DNA from: Carettochelys insculpta
Taxonomy: Eukaryota > Chordata > Testudines > Carettochelyidae
Direction: 5' to 3'
Assembly: GCF_033958435.1 (NCBI RefSeq)
Contig: NC_134137.1
Coordinates: 248,728,501-248,792,500, forward strand
DNA length: 64,000 bases
Within the stretch, counting starts at the first letter, position 1. Every line of letters starts with the position of its first letter. Of the stretch, positions 10,509-21,600 are shown in pieces. Below the pieces are notes generated by a model. It saw nothing but the letters and a program-made list of their open reading frames with translations, ran no database searches and had not been told where the DNA came from. Position numbers and translations under genes: made by a program.

Positions 10509-12476
10509 CATAGAATCATAGAATATTAGGACTGGAAGGGACCTTGAGAGGCCATCGAGTCCAGCCCCCTGCCCAAATGGCAGAACCAACTGCTGTCTAA
10601 ACCATCCCTGATAGACATCTATCTAATCTGTTCTTAAATATCTCCAGCGATGGAGATTCCACAACCTCCCTTGGCAATTTATTCCATGGTTTGACCACCC
10701 TGACAGTCAGGAACTTTTTCCTAATGCCCAACCTAAACCTCCCTTGCTGCAGTTTAAATCCATTGCTTCTTGTTCTATCCTCAGAGGCCAAAAAGAACAA
10801 GTTTTCTCCCTCCTCCTTATGACACCCTTTTAGGTACCTGAAAACCGCTATCATGTCTCCCCTCAATCTTCTCCTTTCCAAACTAATCAAGCCCAATTCT
10901 TTCAGCCTTTCTTCATAGATCACATTCTCTAGACCTTTAATCATTCTTGTCCCTCTTTTCTGGACCCTCTCTAATTTCTCCACATCTTTCTTGAACTGTG
11001 GTGCCCAGAACTGGACACAATACTCCAGCTGAGGCCTAACCAGCGCAGGGCAGAGAGGAAGAATGACTTCTTGTGTCTTGTTCACAACACACCTGTTAAC
11101 GCATCCCAGAATCATGTTTGCTTTTTTTGCAACAGCATCACACTGTTGACTCATATTTATCTTGTGGTCCACTATAACCCCTAGATCCCTTTCTGCTGTA
11201 GTTATTCCTAGACAGTCTCTCCCCATTCTGTATGTGTGAAACTGATTGTTCCTTCCCAAGTGGAGCACTTTGCATTTGTCCTTATTAAGCTTCATCCTGT
11301 TTACCTCAAACCATTTCTCCAATTTATCCAGATCATTTTGAATTATGACTTTATCCTCCAAAGCAGTTGCAACCCCTCCCAGCTTGGTATCATCTGCAAA
11401 CTTAATAAGTGTACTTTCTATGCCAATATCTAAATCGTTGATGAAGATATTGAACAGAACCGGTCCCAACACAGACCCCTGTGGAACCCCACTTGTTGTA
11501 CTTTTCCAGCAGGATTGAGAACCATTAAGCACTACTCTCTGAGTATGGTTGTCCAGCCAGTTATGCACCCACCTTATAGTAGCCTCATCTAAATTGTATT
11601 TGCCTAGTTTTTTTTTATAAGAATACCATGCGAGACCATATCAAATGCTTTATTAAAGTCAAGGTATACCACATCTACCGCTATTCCCCTATCCACAAGG
11701 CTCGTTATCCTATCAAAGAAAGCTATCAGATTAGTTTGACAAGACTGGTTCTTTACAAATCCATGCTGGCCGTTCCCTATCACCTTACCACCTTCCAAGT
11801 GCTTGCAGATGATTTCTTTAATTACCTACTCCATTATCTTTCCTGGCACAGAAGTTGATCTGACTGGCCTGTAGTTTCCTGGGTTATTCTTATTTCCCTT
11901 TTTATAGATGGGCACTCTATTTGCCCTTTTCCAGTCTTCTGGAATCTCTCCTGTCTCCCATGATTTTCCAAAGATGATAGATAAAGGCTCAGATATCTTC
12001 TCTATCAGCTCCTTGAGTATTCTAGGATGCATTTCATCAGGCCCTGGAGACTTGCAGACATCTCATTTTCCTAAGTGATTTTTAATTTGTTCTTCTTTTA
12101 TTTCAACTTCAAACCCTACGCCTTTCCCACTATCTTTCACTGTATTGGGCATTCCTTCATCAGACTTCTCAGTGAAGACCAAAACAAAGAAGTCATTAAG
12201 CATCTCTGCCATTTCCAAGTTCCCTGTTACTGTTTCTCCCTCCTCACTGAGCAATGGCCCTACCCTGTCCCTGGTCTTCCTCTTGTTTCTAAGATATTTA
12301 TAAAAAGCCTTCTTGTTTCCCTTTATGCCTGTATCTAGTTTGAGTTCATTTTGTGCCTTAGCCTTTCTAATCTTGCTTCTGCATTCTTGTGTTTGTCTAT
12401 ATTCATCCTTTGTAATTTGTCCTTGTTTCCATTTTTTATACGATTCCTTTTTTATTTTGAGATCATGCAAGATCAA
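10509..12476 (-). mobile_element. CR1 LINE, 5'-truncated, with decayed reverse transcriptase
   Basis: Minus-strand CR1. Its 3' end lies at 10509 (CATAGAATCATAGAAT on the + strand, the usual CR1 terminal repeat), followed inward by the familiar GGAAGGGACCTTGAGAGGCC tail. Reading leftwards on the minus strand from 12476, the fragments encode a linker with [20 protein letters not shown], then the RT fingers (RPVRSTSVPGKIME; HGFVKNQSCQTNLI; VVYLDFNKAFDMVSH) and the palm with GVPQGSVLGPVLFNIFINDL and the catalytic FADDTK motif. Several frameshifts and stops divide these pieces, the longest at 10597-11568, so it is inactive. The endonuclease and ORF1 regions are absent. About 2 kb of the roughly 4.5-kb full element remains. 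Confidence 0.92.
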
Positions 12477-12477
12477 A

Positions 12478-12634
12478 AGATTTGCGTCTACGCAGCTTTT
12501 CTTCTTTCAAAACAAGCTCTTTCGAAAGATGAATATACAAATGAGGAAGCAGATATGTAAATCTGCACCTCATTTGCATTTTCAATTTCCCTCATTTGCA
12601 TGCCTCTTTTGAAAGAGGAATGCAAGTGTAGACT
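12478..12634. mobile_element. TTTCAAAAG-rich fold-back element abutting the CR1
   Basis: Begins GATTTGCGTCTACGCAGC and ends AATGCAAGTGTAGACTG, an inverted pair. Mirrored CTCTTTCGAAAG and CTCTTTTGAAAG blocks lie inside. It joins the 5' break of the CR1 on its left and shares its right border with the next element, so the boundaries are approximate. Confidence 0.55.
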
Positions 12635-12636
12635 GT

Positions 12637-13046
12637 GGCTGTGTCTACACTAGCAAGTTCTTTCAAAAGATTTTTCTAAAGAAGGGGGCTCTTTTGAAAG
12701 AGCCCATGGATCATCTCTGCACAAAAAGCATTCTTTCAAAAGTAAATTGAAAGAATGTGGAGCTCCTTTTGAAATCATTCCTCATTTTTGGTTTCAGGAA
12801 GAGCGCCCCCTTTCAAAAGCTTCTTTCAAAAGAAAAAGTGTGTAGATGCTCCACAGGGCCATTCTTTCAAAAGAACAGTCTTCATTTGCAGAAGAGCAGG
12901 GTGTGTGTGGACGCTCTCTTTCAAAAGAGCAGATCACTCTTTTGATCCGCTTTTTTGTGCGTGGATGCACTCTTTCGAAAAGTTCTGTCAGAAGAAATCT
13001 TCCGGAAGAGCTTCTTTTGAAAGATCTCTGTAGTGTAGATGTAGCC
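12637..13046. mobile_element. Palindromic DNA element with repeated TTTCAAAAG words
   Basis: Left terminus GGCTGTGTCTACACTAGC matches the inverted right terminus CTGTAGTGTAGATGTAGCC. The interior is a mosaic of CTCTTTTGAAAG, CTTTCAAAAG and close variants in both orientations, giving many overlapping hairpins. Short open frames occur on both strands but none resembles a protein. Non-autonomous, about 410 bp. Confidence 0.75.
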
Positions 13047-13099
13047 AGAGTGATTTGCTCTGGATTCATAACCCTCTACGTCTCTGCCAGCTTTTATGC

Positions 13100-14580
13100 T
13101 ACTTTTCTCCACGTCAGAATTGCATACCACACCATTCTGTTCCAAAGATCACCAGCCCTGCAAGGCTCTTTATTACTCCATTAATAGCCGACCTCTGCAG
13201 CCCTCTAACTTCCATTCAGCCTCTGCTGTGGGGTAGACCTGCTTCTTGCCATGTACACATTAGATGTTTTCAGGAAGATGCTGGTCCATCATCTTTGGCA
13301 ACATCTCGTTTTCCTAGATAAGGTTATGCCTAAATCCTCCCATTGTCACTCTTACCAGACTGATAGAAGCCACTTGTGGCTGAGTTCCAGTGTCATTCAG
13401 AAAAGTAACTAACCACAAACTTGTTTGTAGTAACAACTCCATTATCATGCAGTCTTGCCTGATATGCCCAGGCTTGCTGTAGCAGATGGACAGAAATGCT
13501 GTCACTAGATTGCAGGATTGATTGGAGAAGCCCTGCTAGAACTTGTGTATCCCCCAACTGTTTCAACTTACTTGGGACTGTCTCCCACCAAGAGTTTCCC
13601 TGAAACTCCTCAGACTGGGGTATATCTTTTTCTGGAATCCCTGAAGGGCCACAGTTAGTCTGCTAGGGCATTCAGGCCACTGGGCACCTCCAGCTGCCAT
13701 GATTTTCTGTAGGGATTTAGCCACTGGGTATAACTACCAGGCAGCAAAGTGCCACAACCTCTGAGCCACTGCCCATGGTCTTGCTGTATGCAGAAATGAT
13801 TCAGCCTTGAAATTGTGCCAGTCTATCCAAGGTTATGAGCCCACCTGCTCGTTACTCACCAATCTGTAGGGTGCCTGTGCCTTGCCTCTCAAAAACAGTG
13901 CTATGGGAGCTGCCCAGATAGACTCTTGCCAATCCATTGAGGTGGGTACTGTCATTCAGCGGTATGGAAGAAAGGGTCTGGGTCATCCTCTGGCCCTAAC
14001 TTTGCCAGGCCAGAGACCAAGCAGCCTGAGCTATTCTTTCCAACAGAAGCCAAAGTCCCAATAATTCTGTGACCTAGCTGCTTCTACAGCTACTATTATT
14101 GCTATAATTGGTCTTCTGCCACCACTACTGACTGGCAAAGTGTGTTCCTGCTGTTTCTGCAGGCTCTCCCTCAATTGTAGGAGTAGGCCTGGGTCTGCTG
14201 TTGGCCACTGTACTGCAGCTACCTGCTGCTGCAAAATCACCAGCAGATGTACCATCTTCTCCATCTTTCTTGATTATCCAGACTGGTTGGTGTGTTAGCA
14301 AATACTCATGGGCTTCAACTTCTCCTCACCTCCAGCACTGCAGGCTCCATTCTGGTAGACCAGGCACCATCTTGCAGCATTGGGCACTGCCATAGCCACC
14401 CATCTCAGTTTCCCAGTTGGCCACCTTCTGCTCCATCTGGTTTGCAGTGACATAACCATCCAGCTAGGTCTTTTACAGGGCAATTTAGAAATTTCAAAAT
14501 ACAGTGACTGAAAGGACTGCTTATCCCAAACTGAAGTCTCTTTGAATTTGATGATACAATGAAAATGCTTCAAATCATGA
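13100..14580 (-). pseudogene. Degenerate Ty3/Gypsy-type gag remnant
   Basis: On the minus strand, reading from about 14570 down, a leader is followed by a Gln-rich segment (MEKMVHLLVILQQQVAAVQ near 14260-14200) of the kind found at the start of vertebrate Gypsy gag genes. Near 14000-13870 comes PEDDPDPF and, after a stop, MDWQESIWAAPIALFLRGKA, which resembles the capsid segment in which an EDDPEAFL motif precedes a tryptophan-containing helix and a GKAQ-A-Y motif. Near 13460 the words CYSKPGHIRQDC look like a CCHC zinc knuckle that has lost its second cysteine. Stops and frameshifts are spread throughout. No LTRs, protease or polymerase were recognised. The gag assignment is inferred from motif order; the element is clearly dead. 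Confidence 0.55.
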
Positions 14581-14720
14581 CGGGTCTACAATGACCAACA
14601 CTCATGCATGCCTTAAGAGATAGTGAGTTGATGCGTAGATTCTCCCAGGCCCAGACTCATTTTAGTCACATGTGTAAGGCCAGACATATGCCTGAGTACT
14701 GTGCTGAATCAGGGCATTAG

Positions 14721-15454
14721 TAGGGTGACCAGTAGGATGGTCCCTTATTTAAGCTGTCCCACAGCTGTCCTGACCTTTTTAAGAAAATGGGCAAATTGTC
14801 CTGTATTTTGTGGGGCTCTGTTCCCCGGCACCCAGTGTCTCAGGGCAGCAGCCTCTGCTGCCAGGGAGCTGCACTGCAGGGCAGCTGCCCAGTTCCCTGG
14901 CACCCCACTGCCAAGGAGCTCCTCTGCAGGGGGCCTGCCCTGTTACTTGGTGCCCTGTGCCTTGGGGCAGCAGCTCCTGATGCAGGGGAGCTTCTCCATG
15001 GGGAAACTGCCCCATTCCCTGGCACCACATGGGATGGAATGGTGTCAGCAAGCTCTGTCACAGGGCAGCTGCCTCACTCCCTGGCACCCCACACCTAGGG
15101 GAAGCAGCTCCCACTGCCAGGGAGCCCCTCCATAGGATTGTTGCCTTGTTCCTTGGTACCCCATGCCTCAGTGAGGCAGCTTCTCCTGCAGGGAAGCTCC
15201 TCTGTGGGGCAGCTGCCCTGTCCCCACTTCTGGGAGGCTGTGAAGCCCCTATTTTCAGCATCACTACCCCCAGCCCTCGCCAACAGGTTGCTGAGCCCCC
15301 CATCGTCTGCTCTCCCTCATTGGGAGGTTGTGAAGCCTCATCCCCAGTGCCTCGCTGCGGGGCAGCAGCCTCCATCACCAAGGAGCCCTGACATGTGAGA
15401 GCAGCTCCAGAGAGAAGTGTCCCATATTTGCCACAGGGCAATGCGGTCACCCTA
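14721..15454. mobile_element. Non-autonomous hAT element with an internal GC-rich minisatellite
   Basis: Begins TAGGGTGACC and ends GGTCACCCTA, a perfect 10-bp terminal inverted repeat, and is flanked by a perfect 8-bp direct repeat GGCATTAG (14713-14720 and 15455-15462). An 8-bp duplication is characteristic of hAT transposition. From about 14820 to 15220 the interior consists of diverged repeats built around GGGGCAGCTGCCC, CCCTGGCACCCC and CAGGGAGCTCCTCTGCAGGG words. These create long open frames in several phases, none of them a real gene. A relative lies at 36691-37040. Confidence 0.85.
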
Positions 15455-15863
15455 GGCATTAGCATCTTACTGGCTGAGATTCATAGAGACATCTGTGCTT
15501 GAACAGGGTCAGGAGACCTCTAATATATAAACAGAAGGCCTCTGCAGAGAGGCATTGACATACACTGGAAGATCTTCCTGAGATAATTTGGAATACTGTT
15601 GCCCATATACCAATTGTGTGGTTAACAAGCTGCTTGAATGCATCAGCCTGGTACCTACCATAAGCACTAACTACATGTTAAAGTGGAGAAGTTAGTAAAC
15701 TGCCTACAGTATGCAACGAGCAATGTGGCCTTGAGTATGCTTAGACCTGCTTTGCCTAATGACAGCTTTTGCCCAAGAAAATCATAATGAACATTATTTT
15801 AAAAGTTGTGCAGAAATTAATACAATCCAAATAAATGTCTAACATATACTTTGTCTCTCATAG

Positions 15864-16016
<153 letters not shown>

Positions 16017-17014
16017 CTTCCTAGTGAAATTCAATCTGAGGTTATTTTGCATTCCTGTCACATATTGTATTTTCCTCCACAGTAGAACATTTGCTAATTG
16101 GAAGGCTATTTTCACAGTCTTTATTTTCAATTATATATTAAAGAATAACTATAATCTTTTATAATTTTAAAAGCCAATGTGCTGAATGGGATTTTTTACT
16201 TCAAAGAAGAATACTTGTGGATACTTGAGTGCATCCAATTGAAGATCCAAATTTGTGTCTGCACTAGTGTGTCTTCATATTTCATTTGAAAATGTTTGGT
16301 TTAGAAAATTTATTTTCTAAGCATTTTTATTTTCTAGCAAAAATAGTTTTCTTCTAAGCAAAGAAGAAACCTATTCAACCTGTAAAAGAAACTACCTGCA
16401 GCTGAGTTTTGTGATAGAAAGGAGTATGTAGCATCAATACTATTTGGATTTTGAATTGCACTTGAACTTTATTTTTGAAATTTTAGGAAAAAAACAAAAA
16501 AAAAATCTAGATTTTGTTATTTCCCATTTGTGCTTTTGTGGAGAATTTGTTCTAGTATAAACCAAAAAAGAAAAGGAAAAAAAAAAGAAATGGATGTATA
16601 ATTTTGTTTTATGGATTATACAAGAGTAAATCCCATGCCCTATCTGTTTTATCTGCCCTATTATAACCTTCTTCAAAGGTCTACCACTACCTGACCTGCT
16701 GCAGAGACAGTCGTGGAATTTTCTATGCCATTTGGTCTCTTTGAAGACTTTTACAATAGGGTAGATGAGAAATAAGGAAAAAAAGTAGTCATCCATTTTT
16801 CTTTTCCTTATTAGAGCATCTAACTAAGTACAATATATAAATATATAAATATATACTTCTATTTGTGGGTACATTAGTAATATTATCTTTAGTTACTGTA
16901 AATATTACTCATGTTTAAATCGCTACTCCCACGCACAGTATTTACTCATATGTATTTGTGACTTCACTTAGATGACTAAATAACATCTCCAAGTGCTGGC
17001 AACTTCTGTTTATG

Positions 17015-17048
17015 CCAAACTGAAGTCTCTTTGAATTTGATGATACAA
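17015..17048 (+). repeat. 34-bp exact copy of a segment inside the last SCUBE1 intron
   Basis: CCAAACTGAAGTCTCTTTGA followed by ATTTGATGATACAA is identical at 14526-14559 (in the gag-bearing repeat) and here. Similarity stops abruptly on both sides apart from a few bases. It is too long to be chance in a window this size. Confidence 0.8.
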
Positions 17049-17423
17049 GGAAAATTAGTTTTCACTTTGACAGTCTTCAAGCATAAGTGATTGTAGTTAA
17101 TGTAGATTTCATTATTTTGCTAACTGCTTTATGGTATTTCCTTCAACAAGTGGTCCTATTCTTGCTCTTTCTTTAGATATTCAGTACATCAAAGTCAATG
17201 GGGCTTACTCCTGAGAAAAGAGCAGAGCAAGATCACAGGAGATATTAACTTTTACATTAGCTTTGCCGTCTCTACATACCTCTTGTATAAGCAAAATTTC
17301 TAAAGTGGAAAAACAGTAATTATTTTTTGCAATCCATTTTAAATATTTTTAAATTAATTAAATATACCATAGTGGCCTGGTCCTGCACTCCTTGGGGTCC
17401 CAAAACTCCCACTTATTTTAGTA

Positions 17424-17725
17424 CTGGTTGAATCTTTCTAATACAGAACTCTTTCATCTGGAAACATCCATTATCCAGCATGATTTTAGTTAGCTGGACA
17501 ATCACTAATCATAGGTGTGGCCAAGTTTACAGCCACCACTCCTGGCTCTCAGTGTTCTGTCCTGTTGTTTAGCTGTAATTTACCCCAAATGTCTTCTAAG
17601 AGCCCATTAAGCCATGGAAGTGTTGGTAATGCTGCTAGATTATATTGACTTCCTGTGGTCTAGCAAATTCTCCCATTTGGGACTGGTCTCGTCCCAAGGG
17701 TGCTGAACTAGAGAGGTTCAACCTG
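17424..17725. mobile_element. Non-autonomous mariner/Tc1-type element (CAGGTTGAAC terminus)
   Basis: Left end CTGGTTGAATCTTTCTAATA and inverted right end CTGAACTAGAGAGGTTCAACCTG are diverged forms of a terminal repeat reading CAGGTTGAACCTCTCTAGTC. TA dinucleotides flank both ends (17422-17423 and 17726-17727), as expected for a TA target duplication. The body, with GATTTTAGTTAGCTGGA and CAGTGTTCTGTCCTGTTGTT, matches the copy at 52182-52507 along its length. No transposase. Confidence 0.8.
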
Positions 17726-17915
17726 TAGCAGATTCAGCCCCAAAATATCAATTAGCTACATATAACAAAAGAAATCACCGTACTAGGTCAGACTGATGAC
17801 CCATCTTGTCTCTGACAGCAACAAGTACCAGAGGTCGATGGAGAAGGTACAGAATCCTGCAATCTCCATCAGCTCATTGACATAATGGGATTTCAATGAG
17901 AAACTATATATTTTT

Positions 17916-18006
17916 AACAGCAACGAAGGGTCCTGTGGCACCTTATAGACTAACAGAAAAGTTTTGAGCATGAGCTTTCGTGAGCACAGACTCACTTCAT
18001 CAGATG
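17916..18006 (-). mobile_element. Short Penelope-derived insertion with target duplication
   Basis: The 91-bp insert carries AAGGGTCCTGTGGCACCTTA, GACTAACAGAAAAGTTTTGA and CTCACTTCATCAGATG, the terminal sequence of the Penelope-like family. It is flanked by TATATTTTT at 17907-17915 and again at 18007-18015. A very similar insert with its own duplication lies at 42845-42963. Confidence 0.75.
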
Positions 18007-21000
18007 TATATTTTTGTTAGCACCACAGACTCTTTATTTTTCAGTTTCTTCTATGTACCACCAGGGGACCTGGTTATTTGTTTAATTAACCAAGGAGGTT
18101 CACCACCCTCTCCTTGGTCTCCCATCTTTATTACCTAAAGAGAATAGGTATCAGCCCAACATCCCTTGTGGTTGACGGAGGCTGATAAATCATTTAGCTT
18201 CTTTGCTGCTCCCTTATCTTCCTGAAAATCCAACAGACCTATGAATTCTTTCAAAGCCTTTGTGCTTCTGATATATACTTTAAAGGTGTTTATGCTAATT
18301 TATATGCATATGTTTTTATGTCTGGCTAATCACTCTTCAAACTCTCATTTCACTGTCTTAATTTCCAGCATACATTTTACTGGCAATAGTTTCTGTTCTT
18401 TTCTCCTGGGTACAGTTGAGCTGGGTTTCCATTTCCAGAAAGATACCTGTTTCTGTTTGGTTTGAATACCGCTTTTTAATCTGACCATTTAGCCATGCGT
18501 GTAGAACATTGCCTTCTCTCCTATTTTTTTTTCTTATGGTGTGCTGGAATAGTCCCCATGCTAATTTTAAGTTCTTCATTTCATACAGAAGGGACTTTTT
18601 GAGTCACTGTCTCTTTTTAAAGGAAATTTTTTCTTTGAAAATTGAACATTATCAACTATGCTAGCTTTTGGTAAAGTCTCTTCCTCAAGAATCATCACCC
18701 TAAATTTTTAAATGACCCTTTGCCTAGTAGGAAGTGAAGGGTGGGTGTTTGCAAGGGATGTACAATCAGTGCTCAGCCTAGTGCATTCACAGAACAAAAA
18801 AACAAAAAAAAAAAGAAAAGAAAAAAACATTAAGTTTTTTTTTTAGTAAAATTGCTAATAAGTATACATAGTTTGTACAATAGAGTGAAGTGGATAATAG
18901 AAGAGTTTATATATGGATGATCACAAATCCCATGTATAAATCTGAGAGCTGAAATACAACTAAAAAGAAACATAGTATTTCAGAGTGATGTGCACATTGC
19001 AAAAAGTGGCCGAGATTATCCAAAATGGCTGAACTGGTCATGATTACAGGAAGCCAACTAAAGCTACTGGAAAAGTTACTGACATTCTTGAAAGGAGACA
19101 CAAAATTTAAAGAAATGAAATAAAAACCACGATTTTGCAATGGCTGGACATTGTTCTCTGAAATTTCAAAGTGCATTTCTGAATCAAAGGCGATAATTCT
19201 GGGTCTACTGCTGCAACCAAAAGAACAATATAGCCATTGCAAGTATTTAGCTGATGTACAGAATGTTTCTTGTATGATATAGGTAGAAAATTATATGTTT
19301 TCTGTTGTGTTTGCATTTCCCCTTAGAAATGTGACAGGCAGATGTGCAAATTTCTTATGGTAGATAGTATTTTCTAAGCAGATTTGGGGTTCTTGTAGTT
19401 AATGCAAGCTGGTTTTCATTAAAAATATGTAGAATATTTCACTTTTGATAAAAGTAAAAATTGCTATTAAAAATCCCCATCCCAATTATGGTATGAATTT
19501 CAGAGATGTGTAAGTGCTTTTAAAAACCAGTTTGGTGACTTGGCAGAAACTGTCATTTATGAAATGGAACATGATCTCCTATTAATGTGAGTTGCGCTTG
19601 GAGAGAGGCATGCTCTTGATATCAAAATATAAGAGATTCAAAATTGCAAGTTGCAGATGTGAAAAAATGTAGGTCTTGCCTAAATATTGCATCTAAATCT
19701 AATGTGACAAATGATCTCCCATTTATGGATTCACATGTTACTGCAGGACAACTGAAAATGTATTACTTTGTGATGGCCTAATGCCATATCCATAAATGAG
19801 CTTTTTTATTCAAATTGAAAATACTCCTATATTTAAAAGTTGAACACCAGTAGCACTTATTTTTTAAGTCTCTCCTCCAACCCTATATTCCGCACTTATT
19901 GTTTTGCGAGATGGTAATGAATCATCCCTAAATATTCTTCATCTCCCAAAAACTAACTGAATTTACCTACTGTGCTCTTGTAGATTGCTGTAATTAGAAG
20001 TGTCTGGGTAATAATGCCAAAATCATTATATTTTCCTGATTATTAATAACTGCGATGGGGTAGGCACATGGGTTTCATTTGAAAACTGCCAGCAGCAGGG
20101 CACTAAATTAAATGAGGCAGATCCTCAGATGACTATTGCCTTCAATTGAGTTACAAGACTGAGGCACTCAGTAAGACTGAATTTTTAATTTTTGATATAG
20201 TCTTTCTTCCGACCATATTTCCCTACTTCCTACATCTATCATACACAAGTTGCTGGTATACAAACAACCTCTTTCTATAACACTTTTTTCTCTTTTCTGT
20301 TTTGTTTCGCTCCAGAGAGTAAAGTCAAAGCACTCTGTAGTATAATTGTTGGAAAGGAGCCCAAACAACAAGAACACACTCATACTTTGTGGAAGCTTTG
20401 AATTCCAAGTTCTGTAATTTGCCACTCATTCCAAATCCTTTAACCAGTCTGAAGCAAAGTCCTGTATTTGAACTTCCCAAACTTTAGGAAGTTTGGCCAG
20501 ACCTGGACAATGCACTTGCTGTATGTGTCCAGTAATTATGTTTCCATGGGAATCATCAGAAGATCATGTATTTAAATGATTAACTCTGTCATGTATCCTG
20601 TTTAGCCGTGGAAATCATGACATGCAAAGTCTGTTCTCCACGGGCAGACAGCATGTACGTATGACAGATTGTACATCCAAAAGGCTGATAGCTAGTAGTC
20701 CTTAACTATTGAAGTGGGTTGGCAGAAAGAACCGAGGAGCTTTTTTGTGAAAATCATCCCATTCTTACACTGTATCTAAGTGGGAGAGTCGTATGTTGCA
20801 TCCATGAAAGTCTTCAGTAATTTAGTCCATTTATATCAGCTGCCACAGTGAATCTTATTTTTCCCTCAATGGTGATACGATTATTGGAAAATAAGTTCTA
20901 TCTGTGAAGGATGCCAAACCCTGAAATTTAAACAGGAACAAAGCTATTTCTACTAGCTACAAACGAATATTCTACAAATCTTGGACTTAATATGTAGAAT

Positions 21001-21039
21001 GACACAAAACTGAAGAAAGGAACTATTAAAAATTCACTG

Positions 21040-21140
21040 AAGCCAAATCTTCCCTCATTTTACACCAGGGCAATGTCACCAATTTAGTGAATTTATTTCT
21101 GTTTTACACTAGCTTAACTGAGAGGAGAACTGGCCCAGAG
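21040..21140. repeat. Ancient amniote repeat (TTTTACACCAGGGCAA / TTACACTAGCTTAACTGAGA)
   Basis: Two mirrored TTTACACYAG words separated by about 45 bp and closing on AGAACTGGCCCAGA, a form I recognise as an old sauropsid repeat related to the fragment at 1785-1850. Confidence 0.45.
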
Positions 21141-21504
21141 TTTTCAGAGTCTGTAGTCCGATCTATTAAATGACTTTTTAATGCTAGTTAATTTTTCATT
21201 CTTATGTCACACAAGTCAAACTAAAGAAATTTTGATGCCATGTGAACAAATTATTCAAAATTAAACTTCCAAACTATAAAGGCTTCCTTATTAATTTACC
21301 CAACATATTTAATTTATTATTTCTATCATTTTATAAATAAACCAGGATTAACTATTGAGGATAGCTGCTATCAAAATAATCTTCTGAGAGTGAAAGCAGC
21401 ATGGTGATTCAGTCTACGAGAACTGCTAAACCAACCGGCTTTTGACTTCACTGTTGTCTGGGTTCTGACTAACTTGTCATGCTCTTTTTAAAAAAAAAAC
21501 TAAC

Positions 21505-21600
21505 TGGGATGAAATCCTGACACCCACTCCTCTCCCCACGGAAGTTAATGGCAAAGCTCCCATTGACTTCAGTGGAGCTAAAGAGCCAGACCAAAAGATA
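21505..21600. repeat. Ancient palindromic amniote repeat (CCCATTGACTTCAGTGGAGC core)
   Basis: GATGAAATCCTGACACCC, then GAAGTTAATGGCAAAGCTCC and CATTGACTTCAGTGGAGCTA. The GAAGTTAATGG and CCATTGACTTC words mirror each other. It is abundant in turtle and bird genomes. Confidence 0.55.

Larger units (their letters stand above)
6959..15863 (+). other. SCUBE1: Last SCUBE1 intron, a transposon cluster
   Basis: GT..AG intron of 8.9 kb holding, in order, a fold-back element (7669), a hAT-type element (8851), an old palindromic repeat (9225), a second fold-back element (10069), a minus-strand CR1 (10509), two adjoining TTTCAAAAG-rich fold-back elements (12478 and 12637), a Gypsy-type gag remnant (13100) and a hAT element with minisatellite (14721). 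The stretches 6960-7660, 8065-8850, 9350-10065, 10275-10508 and 15465-15860 look unique and show no gene. Confidence 0.85.

Noticed and set aside
12757..13184. Cluster of short Ser/Phe/Lys-rich open frames
   Set aside because: They are translations of repeated TTTCAAAAG words in a fold-back element.
14701..15465. Overlapping open frames of 60-144 codons on both strands, rich in Ala, Gly, Pro and Cys
   Set aside because: They come from the GC-rich minisatellite inside the hAT element. All frames are open together, with no protein likeness or splice context.
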